From positions 1,784,923 through 1,848,922 of the forward strand of contig JAMLGZ010000001.1 of assembly GCA_023957385.1 (NCBI GenBank): a DNA stretch of 64,000 nt, in the 5' to 3' direction. Shown here one piece after another: positions 37,450 through 47,370 of the stretch. The translations under genes were made by a program, and so were the position numbers. Numbering within the stretch: position 1 is the first letter of the stretch; each line of letters starts with the position of its first letter. The stretch is from Brumimicrobium sp. (GTDB lineage: Bacteria; Bacteroidota; Bacteroidia; Flavobacteriales_D; Crocinitomicaceae). Under the pieces are notes generated by a model. That model had not been told where the DNA came from. It ran no database searches and saw only the letters and a program-made list of their open reading frames with translations.

Positions 37450-38184
37450 TTATTTTATTCCTACATAAATTGTTGCAATGCCACCAGAAACAGGGATTGC
37501 CTTTGTATTACGGTATCCAACCTTTTCCAATATATTCAGGAAATCTTTTCCTTCTGGGAATATTGCGACAGATTCGGGTAAGTATGTATATGCAGCGTTA
37601 TCTTTAGAAAATAACTTTCCAAAAAATGGAATCATATACTTTGAATAGATACCGAATAATTGTTTTAGAGGGAATCTTTTTGGTTTAGAAAATTCTAGAA
37701 TAACTAAGGTTCCATTTGGTTTAACTACCCGTAACATTTCAGCTAATCCTTTTTCTAAATGCTCGTAATTACGAACGCCAAATCCAACTGTTAGCGCATC
37801 GAACTCGTCATTTTCGAATGGTAAATTCTCAGAATCCCCATGTATCATAGATATGATATTTTCTTGCTTCAACTTCTTTATTTTCTGCCTTCCAACTTCA
37901 AGCATTCCGTCAGAGATGTCAACTCCTATAATCTTTTTAGGGTTTAATTTTAAAGAAGCTATAGCAAAATCACCAGTTCCCGTAGCTAAATCAATAATAT
38001 TTTTAGGTTGAGATTGCTTTAAAATACGTATAGCCTTTTTTCGCCATAGTTTATCGATACCAAGTGACAGAAAATGATTTAAAAAGTCATATTTTTTTGA
38101 AATGTTATTGAACATTTCTGACACCTCCTCTTTTTTGGCTTTGTTCCCTTGGTTATAAGGTTTTATACTAATTTCTTCACTCAT
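37450..38184 (-). CDS. ubiE: Demethylmenaquinone methyltransferase
   Basis: UbiE/MenG methylates demethylmenaquinone, the last step of menaquinone synthesis. The 244-residue class I methyltransferase has the UbiE signature YDFLNHFLSLGIDKLWRKKA, the SAM motif IDLATGTGDFAI and GFGVRNYEHLEKGLAEM with the second signature RVVKPNGTLVILEFSKP. Menaquinone, not ubiquinone, is expected in this phylum. It lies one base from trkH and 29 bases before porT. Confidence 0.95.
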   Translation of the reverse strand: MSEEISIKPYNQGNKAKKEEVSEMFNNISKKYDFLNHFLSLGIDKLWRKKAIRILKQSQPKNIIDLATGTGDFAIASLKLNPKKIIGVDISDGMLEVGRQKIKKLKQENIISMIHGDSENLPFENDEFDALTVGFGVRNYEHLEKGLAEMLRVVKPNGTLVILEFSKPKRFPLKQLFGIYSKYMIPFFGKLFSKDNAAYTYLPESVAIFPEGKDFLNILEKVGYRNTKAIPVSGGIATIYVGIK

Positions 38185-38185
38185 C

Positions 38186-40015
38186 TTATCCTACAATTAT
38201 ATGCCCTTTAGGGTATTTATATCTTTTACTAATTAACTTTCTACTAAACAAATATGCTATGGACAGTGTACCAACCCTTCCAATGAACATGGCAAGTATA
38301 ATGATTATTTTACCTGGATCTGTCAGAATGGGAGTGACGTTTAGAGTTAATCCAACTGTACAAGAAGCTGAAACATGCTCAAAAATAAGATCAAAGATAC
38401 TGATTTGACCTGCAGTAATAGCGGCTTCTTCTGTAATCGTTAAAGCAAAGATCCCAATAATATTTCCTACGATAAAGAACATTAAAATGGAGTAAGCTTT
38501 TAAAACAAGGCTATTGTCTATACTTCTTTTAAATAATTCAACCTGGGTTTTACCTCGAATTGTGGCAATAACAGAGCTAAATAAAATAGCAAAAGTGGAT
38601 ACTCGGATACCACCGCCCGAGGAACCAGAACTGGCCCCGATAAACATGAGGAATAAAGTAAAAACTAAAAAAGGATACCCTAATGTAGAAAAATCTACAG
38701 ATGAAATACCTGTATACCTAGGAATCATTGAATTATAAAAGGTAGTTACTAATTTTCCAAATGGTGATTTTCCTTCTAAAGTATTGTCATACTCAAATAT
38801 AGCATATACTATAGCTCCTAAAACGATTAGTAGGAGAGTGGTGAAAAGAGTTACTTTTGTATCAAAACGTAAAGTTTTCCATGGGAATCGCATTCTTTTT
38901 CGTAAGCTTCTTATACCAAATAAATCAAATAGATAAACCATTCCGAATCCCCCTAAAAAGAAAAGGGTAATAATAATGAGTTGTAAAATATAATTATCTC
39001 TTAGGAGTTGGTGTTGAAATCCACCTGTTTCCATCATAATACCTGAGTTACAGAAACTTGAAACAGAGTTAAAAATGGCAAAATAAAGACGGGAAGATAA
39101 ATCGTGAAATTCTCCTATCGGCTTCAATACAAGGAAAATTAAGATAAAGCCTATAAATTCAATTCCAATAACCCATTTGATGATTCGAAAAAACATAGAT
39201 TCAGAATCTAGAAAAGATTCACTATTTACATAGTCTTCGATTATATCATGCTGTTTCAAGCCGATTCCAAATTTTGCTATTAAGAGATATAATGCTACAA
39301 AGGCGATTGTATTTAAAGCTCCTATTTGAATCAAAAAGAGAACAACTACTTGTCCTTTAAATGATAATACACTACCCATTCCTATTGCATCCATACCCGC
39401 ACAACTCGTTGCTGAAGTGGATACAAATAAAGCATCTAAGAAAGACATGTCATAACCTTCAATAGACATTTCTGGAAGCATGAGCAATCCGGTTCCTATT
39501 AGGATAATAATCAATATGGAAAGCATAAAGAGCAATCCAGGGTGTACTTTAAAGTATTGTTTGAAATCTCTTTTACGAAATATTTCCATGAATATATAAA
39601 TCATGAAAATGATTTGTATGGCAATATTAGAGAAATCGGTAAAATCATTAAAGCCAATAGTTTTAAAGAAATCAGAAGTCACTAATACTCCAAACATATT
39701 AAATGAGACACCCTCAAAAATTAAAAACACAACAACTAATGCTTCAAACCACCTTTCTTTTAAAAAGTTAATAGGGTTAAAATCATAGATTACTTTAACA
39801 AAAAAGCGAACGATATAGAATATGAAGCTAAATTCAATTATCCTATTCAGAAATACTTTGGATTCTGAGGTTTGTGGAAAACCATAATAGTAAACCAAGA
39901 CACTTATCATTGATAAAGCAACTAATGCTTGTGTCCACCTAAAGAATAGTAGAACAAATCTTTTAGAATTGTATATAGAGAGATTTACTTTTTCTCTAAA
40001 ATTACTCCACCACAT
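38186..40015 (-). CDS. trkH: TrkH-type potassium/ion transporter subunit
   Basis: This 609-residue membrane protein has an extra four-segment N-terminal region, followed by the K+ transporter core with four pore loops. Visible filter-like motifs are STSATSCAGMDA, NSVSSFCNSGIMM, SGSSGGGIRVSTFAI and HVSASCTVGLTLN. TrkH usually needs the cytosolic NAD-binding subunit TrkA, which is not in the window. It overlaps the heptose kinase gene by 14 bases. Confidence 0.88.
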   Translation of the reverse strand: MWWSNFREKVNLSIYNSKRFVLLFFRWTQALVALSMISVLVYYYGFPQTSESKVFLNRIIEFSFIFYIVRFFVKVIYDFNPINFLKERWFEALVVVFLIFEGVSFNMFGVLVTSDFFKTIGFNDFTDFSNIAIQIIFMIYIFMEIFRKRDFKQYFKVHPGLLFMLSILIIILIGTGLLMLPEMSIEGYDMSFLDALFVSTSATSCAGMDAIGMGSVLSFKGQVVVLFLIQIGALNTIAFVALYLLIAKFGIGLKQHDIIEDYVNSESFLDSESMFFRIIKWVIGIEFIGFILIFLVLKPIGEFHDLSSRLYFAIFNSVSSFCNSGIMMETGGFQHQLLRDNYILQLIIITLFFLGGFGMVYLFDLFGIRSLRKRMRFPWKTLRFDTKVTLFTTLLLIVLGAIVYAIFEYDNTLEGKSPFGKLVTTFYNSMIPRYTGISSVDFSTLGYPFLVFTLFLMFIGASSGSSGGGIRVSTFAILFSSVIATIRGKTQVELFKRSIDNSLVLKAYSILMFFIVGNIIGIFALTITEEAAITAGQISIFDLIFEHVSASCTVGLTLNVTPILTDPGKIIIILAMFIGRVGTLSIAYLFSRKLISKRYKYPKGHIIVG

Positions 40016-41000
40016 CTATTTGAATTTGGTTAGATTCTTCTAATAAACGATCCGAGTTTATAGCGACAACACCACGGTACTCACATACAATTCCACCTGC
40101 TAGATTAGCAAATTCAGCAATGTTCTTAAGACTTAATCCACAAGCTAAGCAAAGTGTTGCAACGCTGATTACAGTATCTCCAGCACCTGAAACATCCGTG
40201 ATATTCCTTATGTGGGCTGGTATGTGGTAATTTTCTTTCCCATTATCTATAAAAACCCCGTGAGCACTCATGGTTGTGAAAATGATTTCAGCATGTAATT
40301 GCGCTTGCAAAGTTTTGATAGCTAGTTCAAATGATTTTCGATCTTTTTCGAAATCTAATTTTGTGCGGGTTCCTTCTCCTAATTCTTTCAAGTTAGGTTT
40401 GAATAAGGTAACTCCCTTATAAGTCATGAAGTTTTTTAACTTCGGATCAACTGTAGTAACCACCTTGTATTTCTGTGCTAGAGCTATCGACTTTTCTATA
40501 AGAGATTGCGTTAATAATCCCTTATTATAATCTTGGAAGATGATAGCATCATATCCTTGCTGAAGAAGATTTTCCAATTTTTTTAAGACAGCCTCTTCTT
40601 CTTTTTTTGAAATATCATGCGTATGTTCTTGATCGATACGAAGTAATTGCTGATGATTACCAAGTACCCTTGTTTTTATGGTTGTAATTCTTTCAGAGGA
40701 CTGAATAAGTCCTTCAGTAGAAATATGATTATCGTTTAAAAGGTGTTGCAATATGGATGCTTCTTTGTCTGTTCCTATGATTGCATTAATAGTAACTTTA
40801 GCTCCAAGACTAACTAGATTAAGTGCTACGTTTGCAGCGCCTCCTAGGCGATTTTCACTTTTCGTAAAATTCACAATTGGGACAGGAGCCTCAGGACTGA
40901 CACGTTCTACATTCCCATGGATGTATGCATCAATCATAATATCGCCTAAAACGATAATTTTCTTTTGTGAGAATTGATTAAAAAGTGCCTCAGGTGTCAT
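40002..41000 (-). CDS. D-glycero-beta-D-manno-heptose-7-phosphate kinase (RfaE1/HldE kinase domain)
   Basis: This 332-residue PfkB-family kinase has GDIMIDAYIHGNVERVSPEA, PVPIV and the glycine pair GGAANVALNL, with the C-terminal PfkB motif TDVSGAGDTVISV holding the catalytic Asp. The opening GDIMIDAY...RVSPEAPVPI is typical of the HldE kinase domain, which phosphorylates heptose 7-phosphate for LPS core. The adenylyltransferase half found in E. coli HldE is absent, so a separate gene must supply it. It overlaps trkH by 14 bases and the aminotransferase by one base. Confidence 0.85.
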   Translation of the reverse strand: MTPEALFNQFSQKKIIVLGDIMIDAYIHGNVERVSPEAPVPIVNFTKSENRLGGAANVALNLVSLGAKVTINAIIGTDKEASILQHLLNDNHISTEGLIQSSERITTIKTRVLGNHQQLLRIDQEHTHDISKKEEEAVLKKLENLLQQGYDAIIFQDYNKGLLTQSLIEKSIALAQKYKVVTTVDPKLKNFMTYKGVTLFKPNLKELGEGTRTKLDFEKDRKSFELAIKTLQAQLHAEIIFTTMSAHGVFIDNGKENYHIPAHIRNITDVSGAGDTVISVATLCLACGLSLKNIAEFANLAGGIVCEYRGVVAINSDRLLEESNQIQIDVVE

Positions 41001-42196
41001 TATTTTAATTTTTCAATGGCTATTTTTATTCTACGTAAAGCCTCTGTTAAAGTTGCTTCATCTGTAGCGTATGAAATTCGAATACTATTTGGATTTCCAA
41101 ATGCTTCTCCTGGAACTAAGGCAACTAATACTTCATCCAAGATATAAGTGGATAAATCATTAGATGTTTGAATCACTTGCCCCTTAGGAGTTGTTTTTCC
41201 AAACAAATCAGATATGTCAGGGAAGAAATAAAAAGCGGCTTTTGGTAAATTGACATGCAAACCTTTAATTTCCAACAAACCTTTATATACTATATCTCTA
41301 CGATTTTTAAAAGCAGAAATCATCTCTTTCAAATAGGAAGTTTCTTTTCGTAAAGCAGCAATAGCGGCACGTTGTGCGATGGAATTAGCTCCGCTTGTGA
41401 ATTGACCTTGCATTTTAGTGCATGCAGCTGCGATTTCTTTGGGAGCACCTATATAACCTAATCTCCAACCAGTCATTGCCCATGCTTTGGATAATCCGTT
41501 AACTACTACAGTTTGATTATATACTTCTGGAAATTGAGCAATACTTTCATGTTTGCCTGAAAAATTAATGTGCTCATATATTTCATCAGAAATAATGACA
41601 ATATCTTTATATTTTGCAAAGACATTAGCTAATTCTTTTAGTTCTTCTTTTGAGTATAAAGATCCCGTTGGATTACAAGGAGTTGAGAAGATAAATAATT
41701 TTGTTTTATTACTTATTTTTTCTTCTACTTGTTTGCCAGTTACCTTGTAGTCGTTCTCAATAGATGATGGAATACTAATAGGGATGCCTCCAGCTAGTTT
41801 TACAATTTCAATATATGAAACCCAATAAGGAGCTGGTACAAGTACTTCATCTCCTGGATTTATGATACTTAATACCACATTTGCAATAGATTGTTTTGCT
41901 CCTGTAGAAACCACAACTTGATTTATTTCATAATGCAAATTATTATCTCTCTGGAATTTGTCACAGATAGCTTGTCTTAAGTCATCATATCCTGGTACAG
42001 GTGGGTATTTTGTGTATCCTTCCTTCATTCCTTCAATAGCAGCATCTTCAATAAAGCTAGGCGTTGCAAAATCAGGCTCACCTAAACTTAAGGAAATCAC
42101 ATCTTTACCCTGTTGCTTTAATTCACGACTCAATCTTGACATAGCCAAGGTAGCCGATTCTTCCATATTGTTTAAACGATCTGAAAACTTTATCAT
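41000..42196 (-). CDS. Pyridoxal phosphate-dependent aminotransferase (aspartate aminotransferase type)
   Basis: This 398-residue class I aminotransferase has SLGEPDFATP near the start, the asparagine-containing FSTPCNPTGSLYS block, ISDEIYEHI and the PLP-lysine motif NGLSKAWAMTGWRLGY. The C-terminal Arg is in NSIRISYA. Aspartate is the likely amino donor, but related enzymes use other substrates. MIKFSDRLN (42196) is preferred over a start seven codons upstream, because that is where conservation normally begins. It heads the aminotransferase-heptose kinase-trkH-ubiE-porT run. Confidence 0.9.
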   Translation of the reverse strand: MIKFSDRLNNMEESATLAMSRLSRELKQQGKDVISLSLGEPDFATPSFIEDAAIEGMKEGYTKYPPVPGYDDLRQAICDKFQRDNNLHYEINQVVVSTGAKQSIANVVLSIINPGDEVLVPAPYWVSYIEIVKLAGGIPISIPSSIENDYKVTGKQVEEKISNKTKLFIFSTPCNPTGSLYSKEELKELANVFAKYKDIVIISDEIYEHINFSGKHESIAQFPEVYNQTVVVNGLSKAWAMTGWRLGYIGAPKEIAAACTKMQGQFTSGANSIAQRAAIAALRKETSYLKEMISAFKNRRDIVYKGLLEIKGLHVNLPKAAFYFFPDISDLFGKTTPKGQVIQTSNDLSTYILDEVLVALVPGEAFGNPNSIRISYATDEATLTEALRRIKIAIEKLK

Positions 42197-42302
42197 GTGC
42201 TGTAAATTACAAGACAAATTTAAAATTATTTTAAGCTTTTATATGCTTTATAGCATAAAAGAAATAGAAATCTTGCACTGTTGCAAGTGATAAATTTAAT
42301 AA

Positions 42303-42954
42303 CTATATATGAAAGAAAGAAAAACTTTTGGAATTATATGTGTTTTCAAATAAGTGAGGATAATACTTTTTCATTTCATCATTCATTAGTTGAATAGGTA
42401 CATCATCAAATTCTCCATAAAAATGTGTATATTCCATAAATTTATTTTCCCCTTGATATGCTTGTAAAAGTGCATCGTGCTCTCCATCCCAATCGAGTGG
42501 AGCTACCTTAGAAATTCGGCATACCTTTTTATCAAATGCAGGAGTTGTTTTCACCCACTTATCATCGAGATATGCTGAAACATAGCCATGAAAAACTATC
42601 TCAGGGCGACGTAACTCCTTGGTAAGTCGTTCAACACCAATATGATTGACGACAATACCATAACCAAGTTTACTAGGGATTCCCAGAGCTCTCAAGCCAG
42701 TTGCCAACATAATAGATTTTTCAACACACCAAGCACGAGATTTATGTGATATCACACTCGACCTAAGCGCATTGGGACGCAAATCTAAATGGTATGGATC
42801 GTATAAGAAAGTATCTCTAATTTTATAATAGAGTAATACAGCTTGATCTTTAGGAGAAATATGAGGAGGGATGTCTGCAATAAGTTTATGTGTACTCTCG
42901 TGATTGACTTCTAGAAAAGAAGTAGAAGCGAGATATAGGCAATTCCCCTACCAT
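42303..42954 (-). CDS. Transglutaminase-like domain protein, frameshifted at its start
   Basis: The body is a transglutaminase/protease-like domain: KDQAVLLYYKIRDTFLYDPY, then SRAWCVEKSIMLATGLRALG with the catalytic Cys, FHGYVSAYLDDKWVKTTPAF with the His, and a conserved end (FMEYTHFYGEFDDVPIQLMN). The coding frame is open up to 42947 and reads CLYLASTSFLEVNHES, the normal beginning of the family, but it has no start codon there. ATG-GTA-GGG at 42954 would provide it if one base of the GGGG run (42945-42948) were removed. The only in-frame start is TTG at 42782, which would lose about 55 conserved residues. It may be inactive or a sequencing error. Confidence 0.8.
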
Positions 42955-43118
42955 GGAAGAACAGTTGAGTACGATCGCTAACGAAAAGTATAAATAATTG
43001 ATAATAAAGGTATTAAATTTACGTTAGTCAGAACCTTAAAGAACAACACAATAAAAGATAAAATTATCGTTCTTAGAAAATTAACAAAGTAGAAAAACAA
43101 CTTAAAAAACTAAAAAAT

Positions 43119-45662
43119 ATGGCAATACCAAAAATCAAAACGAATTTGTTTAGTTTCAAAACATTTCGTTCCCCCGACAAAATTGATATTAATGAAATAA
43201 ACGAATTTTTCATTCAACATCCCGATATTACTAGAAGTCAGTTTAACCAATGCCCTATCCGCAATGAAGATGGCAGTAATGAAAAAGAATACAACGAATT
43301 TTTAGGGAGATTCAAACCTGCCAGCAGTTACAAGGAAATAAGAAACTTAAATCCTGAATTTTATGATTTTTCAAGTTTGTTGATGCAACAAAAGAGAAAT
43401 GACAGTTCTAAGAAACCATTAGACGTAGAACTGCCAAGACCTTTGACCAGTGAGATTCATTTAAAAATATGGGAAGAACTTTTTGTTCAAACCGCCACAC
43501 AAAAATCAAAAACAGCAAGACAAGCCTGTTTGCAAATGCTTATTGCACAGTTTTATGTAGAAAACATAAAACGTATTGAACTTAAAAACATTGGCAAATT
43601 AGTTATTGTAATCCCTCAAGTTGTTACAAACTGTTTTAGACCGTGGCAATATGCCAATTGCGGAGGAAAATTATTTGGTGTACATAATCTTGGCATACAA
43701 GAATATAGAAGGGTTGAACAAACCTTGTGTTGTTATGTTCCGGGAGAAGTTTCTCACATTGAAAATGTGATGGCACGTGAATTCAAAGAAAAAAGTACAA
43801 GAAATCTATTACGAACCGAACAAACTACTGAACTAACAACCGAAACAACCATTGAAAACATCAATGACACTACTACAACCGAAAGGAACGAATTGAGTTC
43901 GGAAATTGCAAAACTCTTACAAAAAGACAAATCATTCGACATAAGCGGTTCTGTAACTGTTTCAAAAGACTCAAAAGTTTTTGGAAGTATTTCAGCTAAT
44001 GTCAGCACAGGTTATAACAGTAGTAGTTCGTCATCACTTTCAAATACTGAAGCAAAAAATTTCGCAAAAGAAAAAACCGAGCAAGTTTTAGAAAGAATTG
44101 AACAAAAAACAACCGAAAGACGAACTTATAAAATCATTAAAGAATTTGAAGAAAATAACAAACACGGTTTCGACAACAGAAAAGGCACTAAACACGTTAC
44201 GGGTGTTTATCGTTGGGTTGACAAAATTTACGACAATGAACTTGTAAATTACGGCAAAAGACTCGTTTTAGAAGTTGAAGTTCCTACCCCCGCTTTGCTT
44301 TATAAAAAAGCAATGGAGTGGAAAAGTAAGAAAAAAGAGGAACAACAAGCTACTTTAACTCCACCTAAAACATTGTCCGATTTTGGAATTGAAAATGCGA
44401 ATGACATCAACAGTAATAATGCAAGTCAAGCAGCTAGTGCTTACGGAACGAGCATACAAAACTATGAGTCAGAAACACAATATCTGACAGTTGATATTCC
44501 TGTAAAGGGAGTTGAAAATAAAAGTTTTTCTCAAAGTCAAACATTAAGCAGTATTATTATACCTACTGGTTTTGTTGCCGAAAGAATTGATGGCGTTGGC
44601 TCATTTAATTACAAAACTCCTACGGGGTCTGCTTACATTGAGTTTGATTTTAGTGGTTACAAAAAATATGTTGGCGATTTTAAAGATAAAGGAACAAGAA
44701 ATTTTGATTATCATTTTGTTCTAACACCCAATTTATCAGGCTCTATTTCATTTGTAGTTAGATACAGAAGAACAGATAGTTATAGTGCTTCGCTAAAAGT
44801 AAAATGTGTTTCAGACCCTATATTATTTAAAGAGTGGCAGGAAAACACTTTAATTGCTTTGCAAGAAGCATATCAAAAAAAGTTAGACGAGTACAACGAA
44901 GCATTGCAGTTACAACAAGAGGCGTTAGCAGCCCAAGCCGACCAAGAAGGAAGTGAAAATTTTAGCAATGCAGCCTTCAACCGACTTATTGAAGAAAGAG
45001 AATTAAAACGAGCCTGTATTGAAATGTTGAGCAAACCTTATTGTTATGAAATGGGGAAACGTTTCTATAATTGCAAACCGTACAAATGCACTTCGTGTGA
45101 AGATGAAGAAGAGGAAATTGAAGCTATCATTCCAGAAACAATTCAAAATCAACAGTTAGAAAAATATGCCGAGTTTATCAAATTCTTTGAAACGGCATTT
45201 CAATGGGAAATTTTTAGTTATATCTTTTATCCATACTACTATAACGAAAAATGTACGTGGTACGAACTGTTACAAACCAAAAATCCTGACCCGATTTTTG
45301 AAGCATTTTTACAAAGTGGGATGGCAAAGGTTTTAGTTCCCGTTCGCCCTCAATTTGAAAAAGCCATTATGTGGTATTTAGACACAGGCGAAATTTATAC
45401 CGAAGGAGATTTAATACCTGAAACCGCTGATGACAGATACGAATCATTGTTGAAAGATCTGTATGGACAAGACGAAGTAAGAGTAGAAGGCACTTGGCAA
45501 ATACGTGTGCCGTCAATGCTTACCATTATTCAGGCAAAATCTACTTATTTAGAAGATGAACAAGGTTTGCCTTGTTGCGAAGAAGAAGATGAAACATTTG
45601 GCAGTGACGACCGTCTTTTGGAGGGATTAGACAATATTGATGACCCAATAATTGAGGAATAG
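43119..45662 (+). CDS. Large uncharacterised soluble protein of accessory island
   Basis: This 847-residue protein has no signal peptide or membrane segment. In order, it has an N-terminal region (1-200); a conserved-looking stretch CCYVPGEVSHIENVMAREFK (from about 204); a Thr/Glu-rich helix (TTELTTETTIENINDTTTT); a Ser-rich loop (about 300-308); a long charged helix; the motif YRWVDKIYDNELVNYGKRL (from 364); a strand-rich middle; a Gln-rich coiled coil (about 578-625); a Cys cluster CKPYKCTSCEDEEEE (about 653); and an acidic C-terminus. I recall similar large Bacteroidota proteins with the EVSHIEN..ARE and YRW(V/I)..IY motifs but no assigned function. It leads a plus-strand island inside minus-strand housekeeping genes. 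Confidence 0.75.
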   Translation: MAIPKIKTNLFSFKTFRSPDKIDINEINEFFIQHPDITRSQFNQCPIRNEDGSNEKEYNEFLGRFKPASSYKEIRNLNPEFYDFSSLLMQQKRNDSSKKPLDVELPRPLTSEIHLKIWEELFVQTATQKSKTARQACLQMLIAQFYVENIKRIELKNIGKLVIVIPQVVTNCFRPWQYANCGGKLFGVHNLGIQEYRRVEQTLCCYVPGEVSHIENVMAREFKEKSTRNLLRTEQTTELTTETTIENINDTTTTERNELSSEIAKLLQKDKSFDISGSVTVSKDSKVFGSISANVSTGYNSSSSSSLSNTEAKNFAKEKTEQVLERIEQKTTERRTYKIIKEFEENNKHGFDNRKGTKHVTGVYRWVDKIYDNELVNYGKRLVLEVEVPTPALLYKKAMEWKSKKKEEQQATLTPPKTLSDFGIENANDINSNNASQAASAYGTSIQNYESETQYLTVDIPVKGVENKSFSQSQTLSSIIIPTGFVAERIDGVGSFNYKTPTGSAYIEFDFSGYKKYVGDFKDKGTRNFDYHFVLTPNLSGSISFVVRYRRTDSYSASLKVKCVSDPILFKEWQENTLIALQEAYQKKLDEYNEALQLQQEALAAQADQEGSENFSNAAFNRLIEERELKRACIEMLSKPYCYEMGKRFYNCKPYKCTSCEDEEEEIEAIIPETIQNQQLEKYAEFIKFFETAFQWEIFSYIFYPYYYNEKCTWYELLQTKNPDPIFEAFLQSGMAKVLVPVRPQFEKAIMWYLDTGEIYTEGDLIPETADDRYESLLKDLYGQDEVRVEGTWQIRVPSMLTIIQAKSTYLEDEQGLPCCEEEDETFGSDDRLLEGLDNIDDPIIEE

Positions 45663-45664
45663 TT

Positions 45665-46660
45665 ATGGCAGAAGAATATTGGAAAAGTAGCCCTTTTGGG
45701 GAGGATAGTATTTTTCACCCAAGTTGGGAGGAGAAGCAAAAGCAATTAAAATTACAAAGCAAACAATTGCTTGCTTCTCCTAAAATTTCAATAAAATGTA
45801 CTGGCACTGAACGATTAAAAATTAAAACTGATTGTGTTGTAAGTATTAATTTTATTTTGGGCGGAAAGGATAATAATTGGTTTGGTTTTGAACATCATTT
45901 AGAGCTAAGTTCTAATGATACAAATTTAAAAATCTATAATGATAAGTTTGATGTAGATAATGAATGGACTTTTATCACAAATATTAGCAACTCCAAAACA
46001 GGTACGTCTAATTTAGATATTAAATCCGCAAACAATTCTGTTACAACTTTCAAGTTTGACTTCGTCAATGAAAAAAGTGTTTTTGACAGAAAGGCTAAAG
46101 ATATTTTACTGACGGAAAATGAAAAATTAGTTCAGGAAGATAAAGTTTGTTTTCGTGTAGCCGACAAAGAATTGGCGCTGTTAGTTAATGACAAGAGTTT
46201 AATTCTGAATAATTACGAAAATTTATCGGGGTTTTCACGAATGGATGATTATGAGAAGAAAGGATATATATATAAATGGAAAAAATTTCTACAAAATGTT
46301 ATTTGGAGAAGACATACCGAGGGAAAATACGAACTTAAACCGTATGATTTCGCTGATGGACAAAAGACTTGTTTTTCTGACTTTATAAAGGAAACAATGC
46401 CTTGTATGGGTATTCACGTATATCATTTTATACTACTTGATGGTTATCACGTCTTAGTTTTAATTGTCGATAATTCAAACAATTGTTACCCTAAGTTTAA
46501 AATCATTGACCAATTAAAATTCAGAGAATGGGAAGATTTTTCTAAGCTGGACAATGAATTATTAACAATGACAAGAAATAATTATGAAGGTGCCTGTAAT
46601 GCTTCTAAGAGAACTGACATCAATTCATCAATAAATCTATGCAAAATAAAAATAAAATAA
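45665..46660 (+). CDS. Hypothetical protein, possible papain-like C-terminal domain
   Basis: This 331-residue protein has no signal peptide and starts 2 bases after the 847-residue gene stops, so the two are probably made together. The N-terminal half is strand-rich (ISIKCTGTERLKIKTDCVVS, FEHHLELSSNDTNLKIYN). The C-terminal part contains CFSDFIKETMPC, then HVYHFILLDGYHVLVLIVDN and PKFKIIDQ. A Cys followed by a His-hydrophobic strand and an acidic residue recalls papain-like or NlpC/P60-type folds, but I cannot assign the catalytic residues. It overlaps the next gene by 22 bases. Confidence 0.65.
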   Translation: MAEEYWKSSPFGEDSIFHPSWEEKQKQLKLQSKQLLASPKISIKCTGTERLKIKTDCVVSINFILGGKDNNWFGFEHHLELSSNDTNLKIYNDKFDVDNEWTFITNISNSKTGTSNLDIKSANNSVTTFKFDFVNEKSVFDRKAKDILLTENEKLVQEDKVCFRVADKELALLVNDKSLILNNYENLSGFSRMDDYEKKGYIYKWKKFLQNVIWRRHTEGKYELKPYDFADGQKTCFSDFIKETMPCMGIHVYHFILLDGYHVLVLIVDNSNNCYPKFKIIDQLKFREWEDFSKLDNELLTMTRNNYEGACNASKRTDINSSINLCKIKIK

Positions 46661-47262
46661 TTTTATTGGTATTTCTTATTACAGTATCCTCTGTTATGAT
46701 TATATCTTGTAACAGTAAAGTTGAAAATGATGTCTTTTACAGATATTATTCTAATAACTCGGATAGTATTGTTTTATTTAGCAAAGACTCCGAAATGTTA
46801 CTTGTAAAGGATAATTTGTACTTTTCTAACAACAATATTTACATAGGATTGCCATTATTTGAAGATAATATAGACAATCAGGATAAAATTATTTCAATTA
46901 GAAAAGGAATAGTTTTGATTGACCCACTTAATAAATACAACCTATCAATAGATACGTCAACTTACCATTTCATCATTAAGGAACTAATAGCTTGTGATAA
47001 AAACAATGTAATAGCATATCCTCGTGGAATTTACAAACTTCCTTTTCTCGAAGTATTAGAATTAAATCCAAGTAAAACTATTCTATGTGACAGCAATGGC
47101 ACTTATTTAAAAGATGATAGTTTAGTCTATTGTATTCCCACAAATACATATCTTGAAATAAGTTCAAAAGATTTTGATATGCTTTATAAAGATAATGTAT
47201 ATTACGGTAAGCATAAAAATATAGTTTATTATTTGGATTCACCTATTGATACATTACGTTGA
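46639..47262 (+). CDS. Hypothetical lipoprotein of the island
   Basis: This 207-residue protein has a lipoprotein signal (MQNKNKIILLVFLITVSSVM, then IISC, Cys24). The remainder is strand-rich and Asp/Asn-rich without recognised motifs (LVKDNLYFSNNNIYIGLPLF, VYYGKHKNIVYYLDSPID). Its start lies inside the end of the preceding gene. The overlap and shared direction suggest a joint function; an envelope-located partner, such as a protective or receptor component, would be a guess. Confidence 0.65.
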   Translation: MQNKNKIILLVFLITVSSVMIISCNSKVENDVFYRYYSNNSDSIVLFSKDSEMLLVKDNLYFSNNNIYIGLPLFEDNIDNQDKIISIRKGIVLIDPLNKYNLSIDTSTYHFIIKELIACDKNNVIAYPRGIYKLPFLEVLELNPSKTILCDSNGTYLKDDSLVYCIPTNTYLEISSKDFDMLYKDNVYYGKHKNIVYYLDSPIDTLR

Positions 47263-47370
47263 GAGAAATTGATAACTATCAAAAAATGGTTTAAAATGGA
47301 GACCAAAAACCGATCAAAAAAGGCGAAACCGAAAAGCCATACGAGTAGGAGTAACATAAAAACAAAAAAA

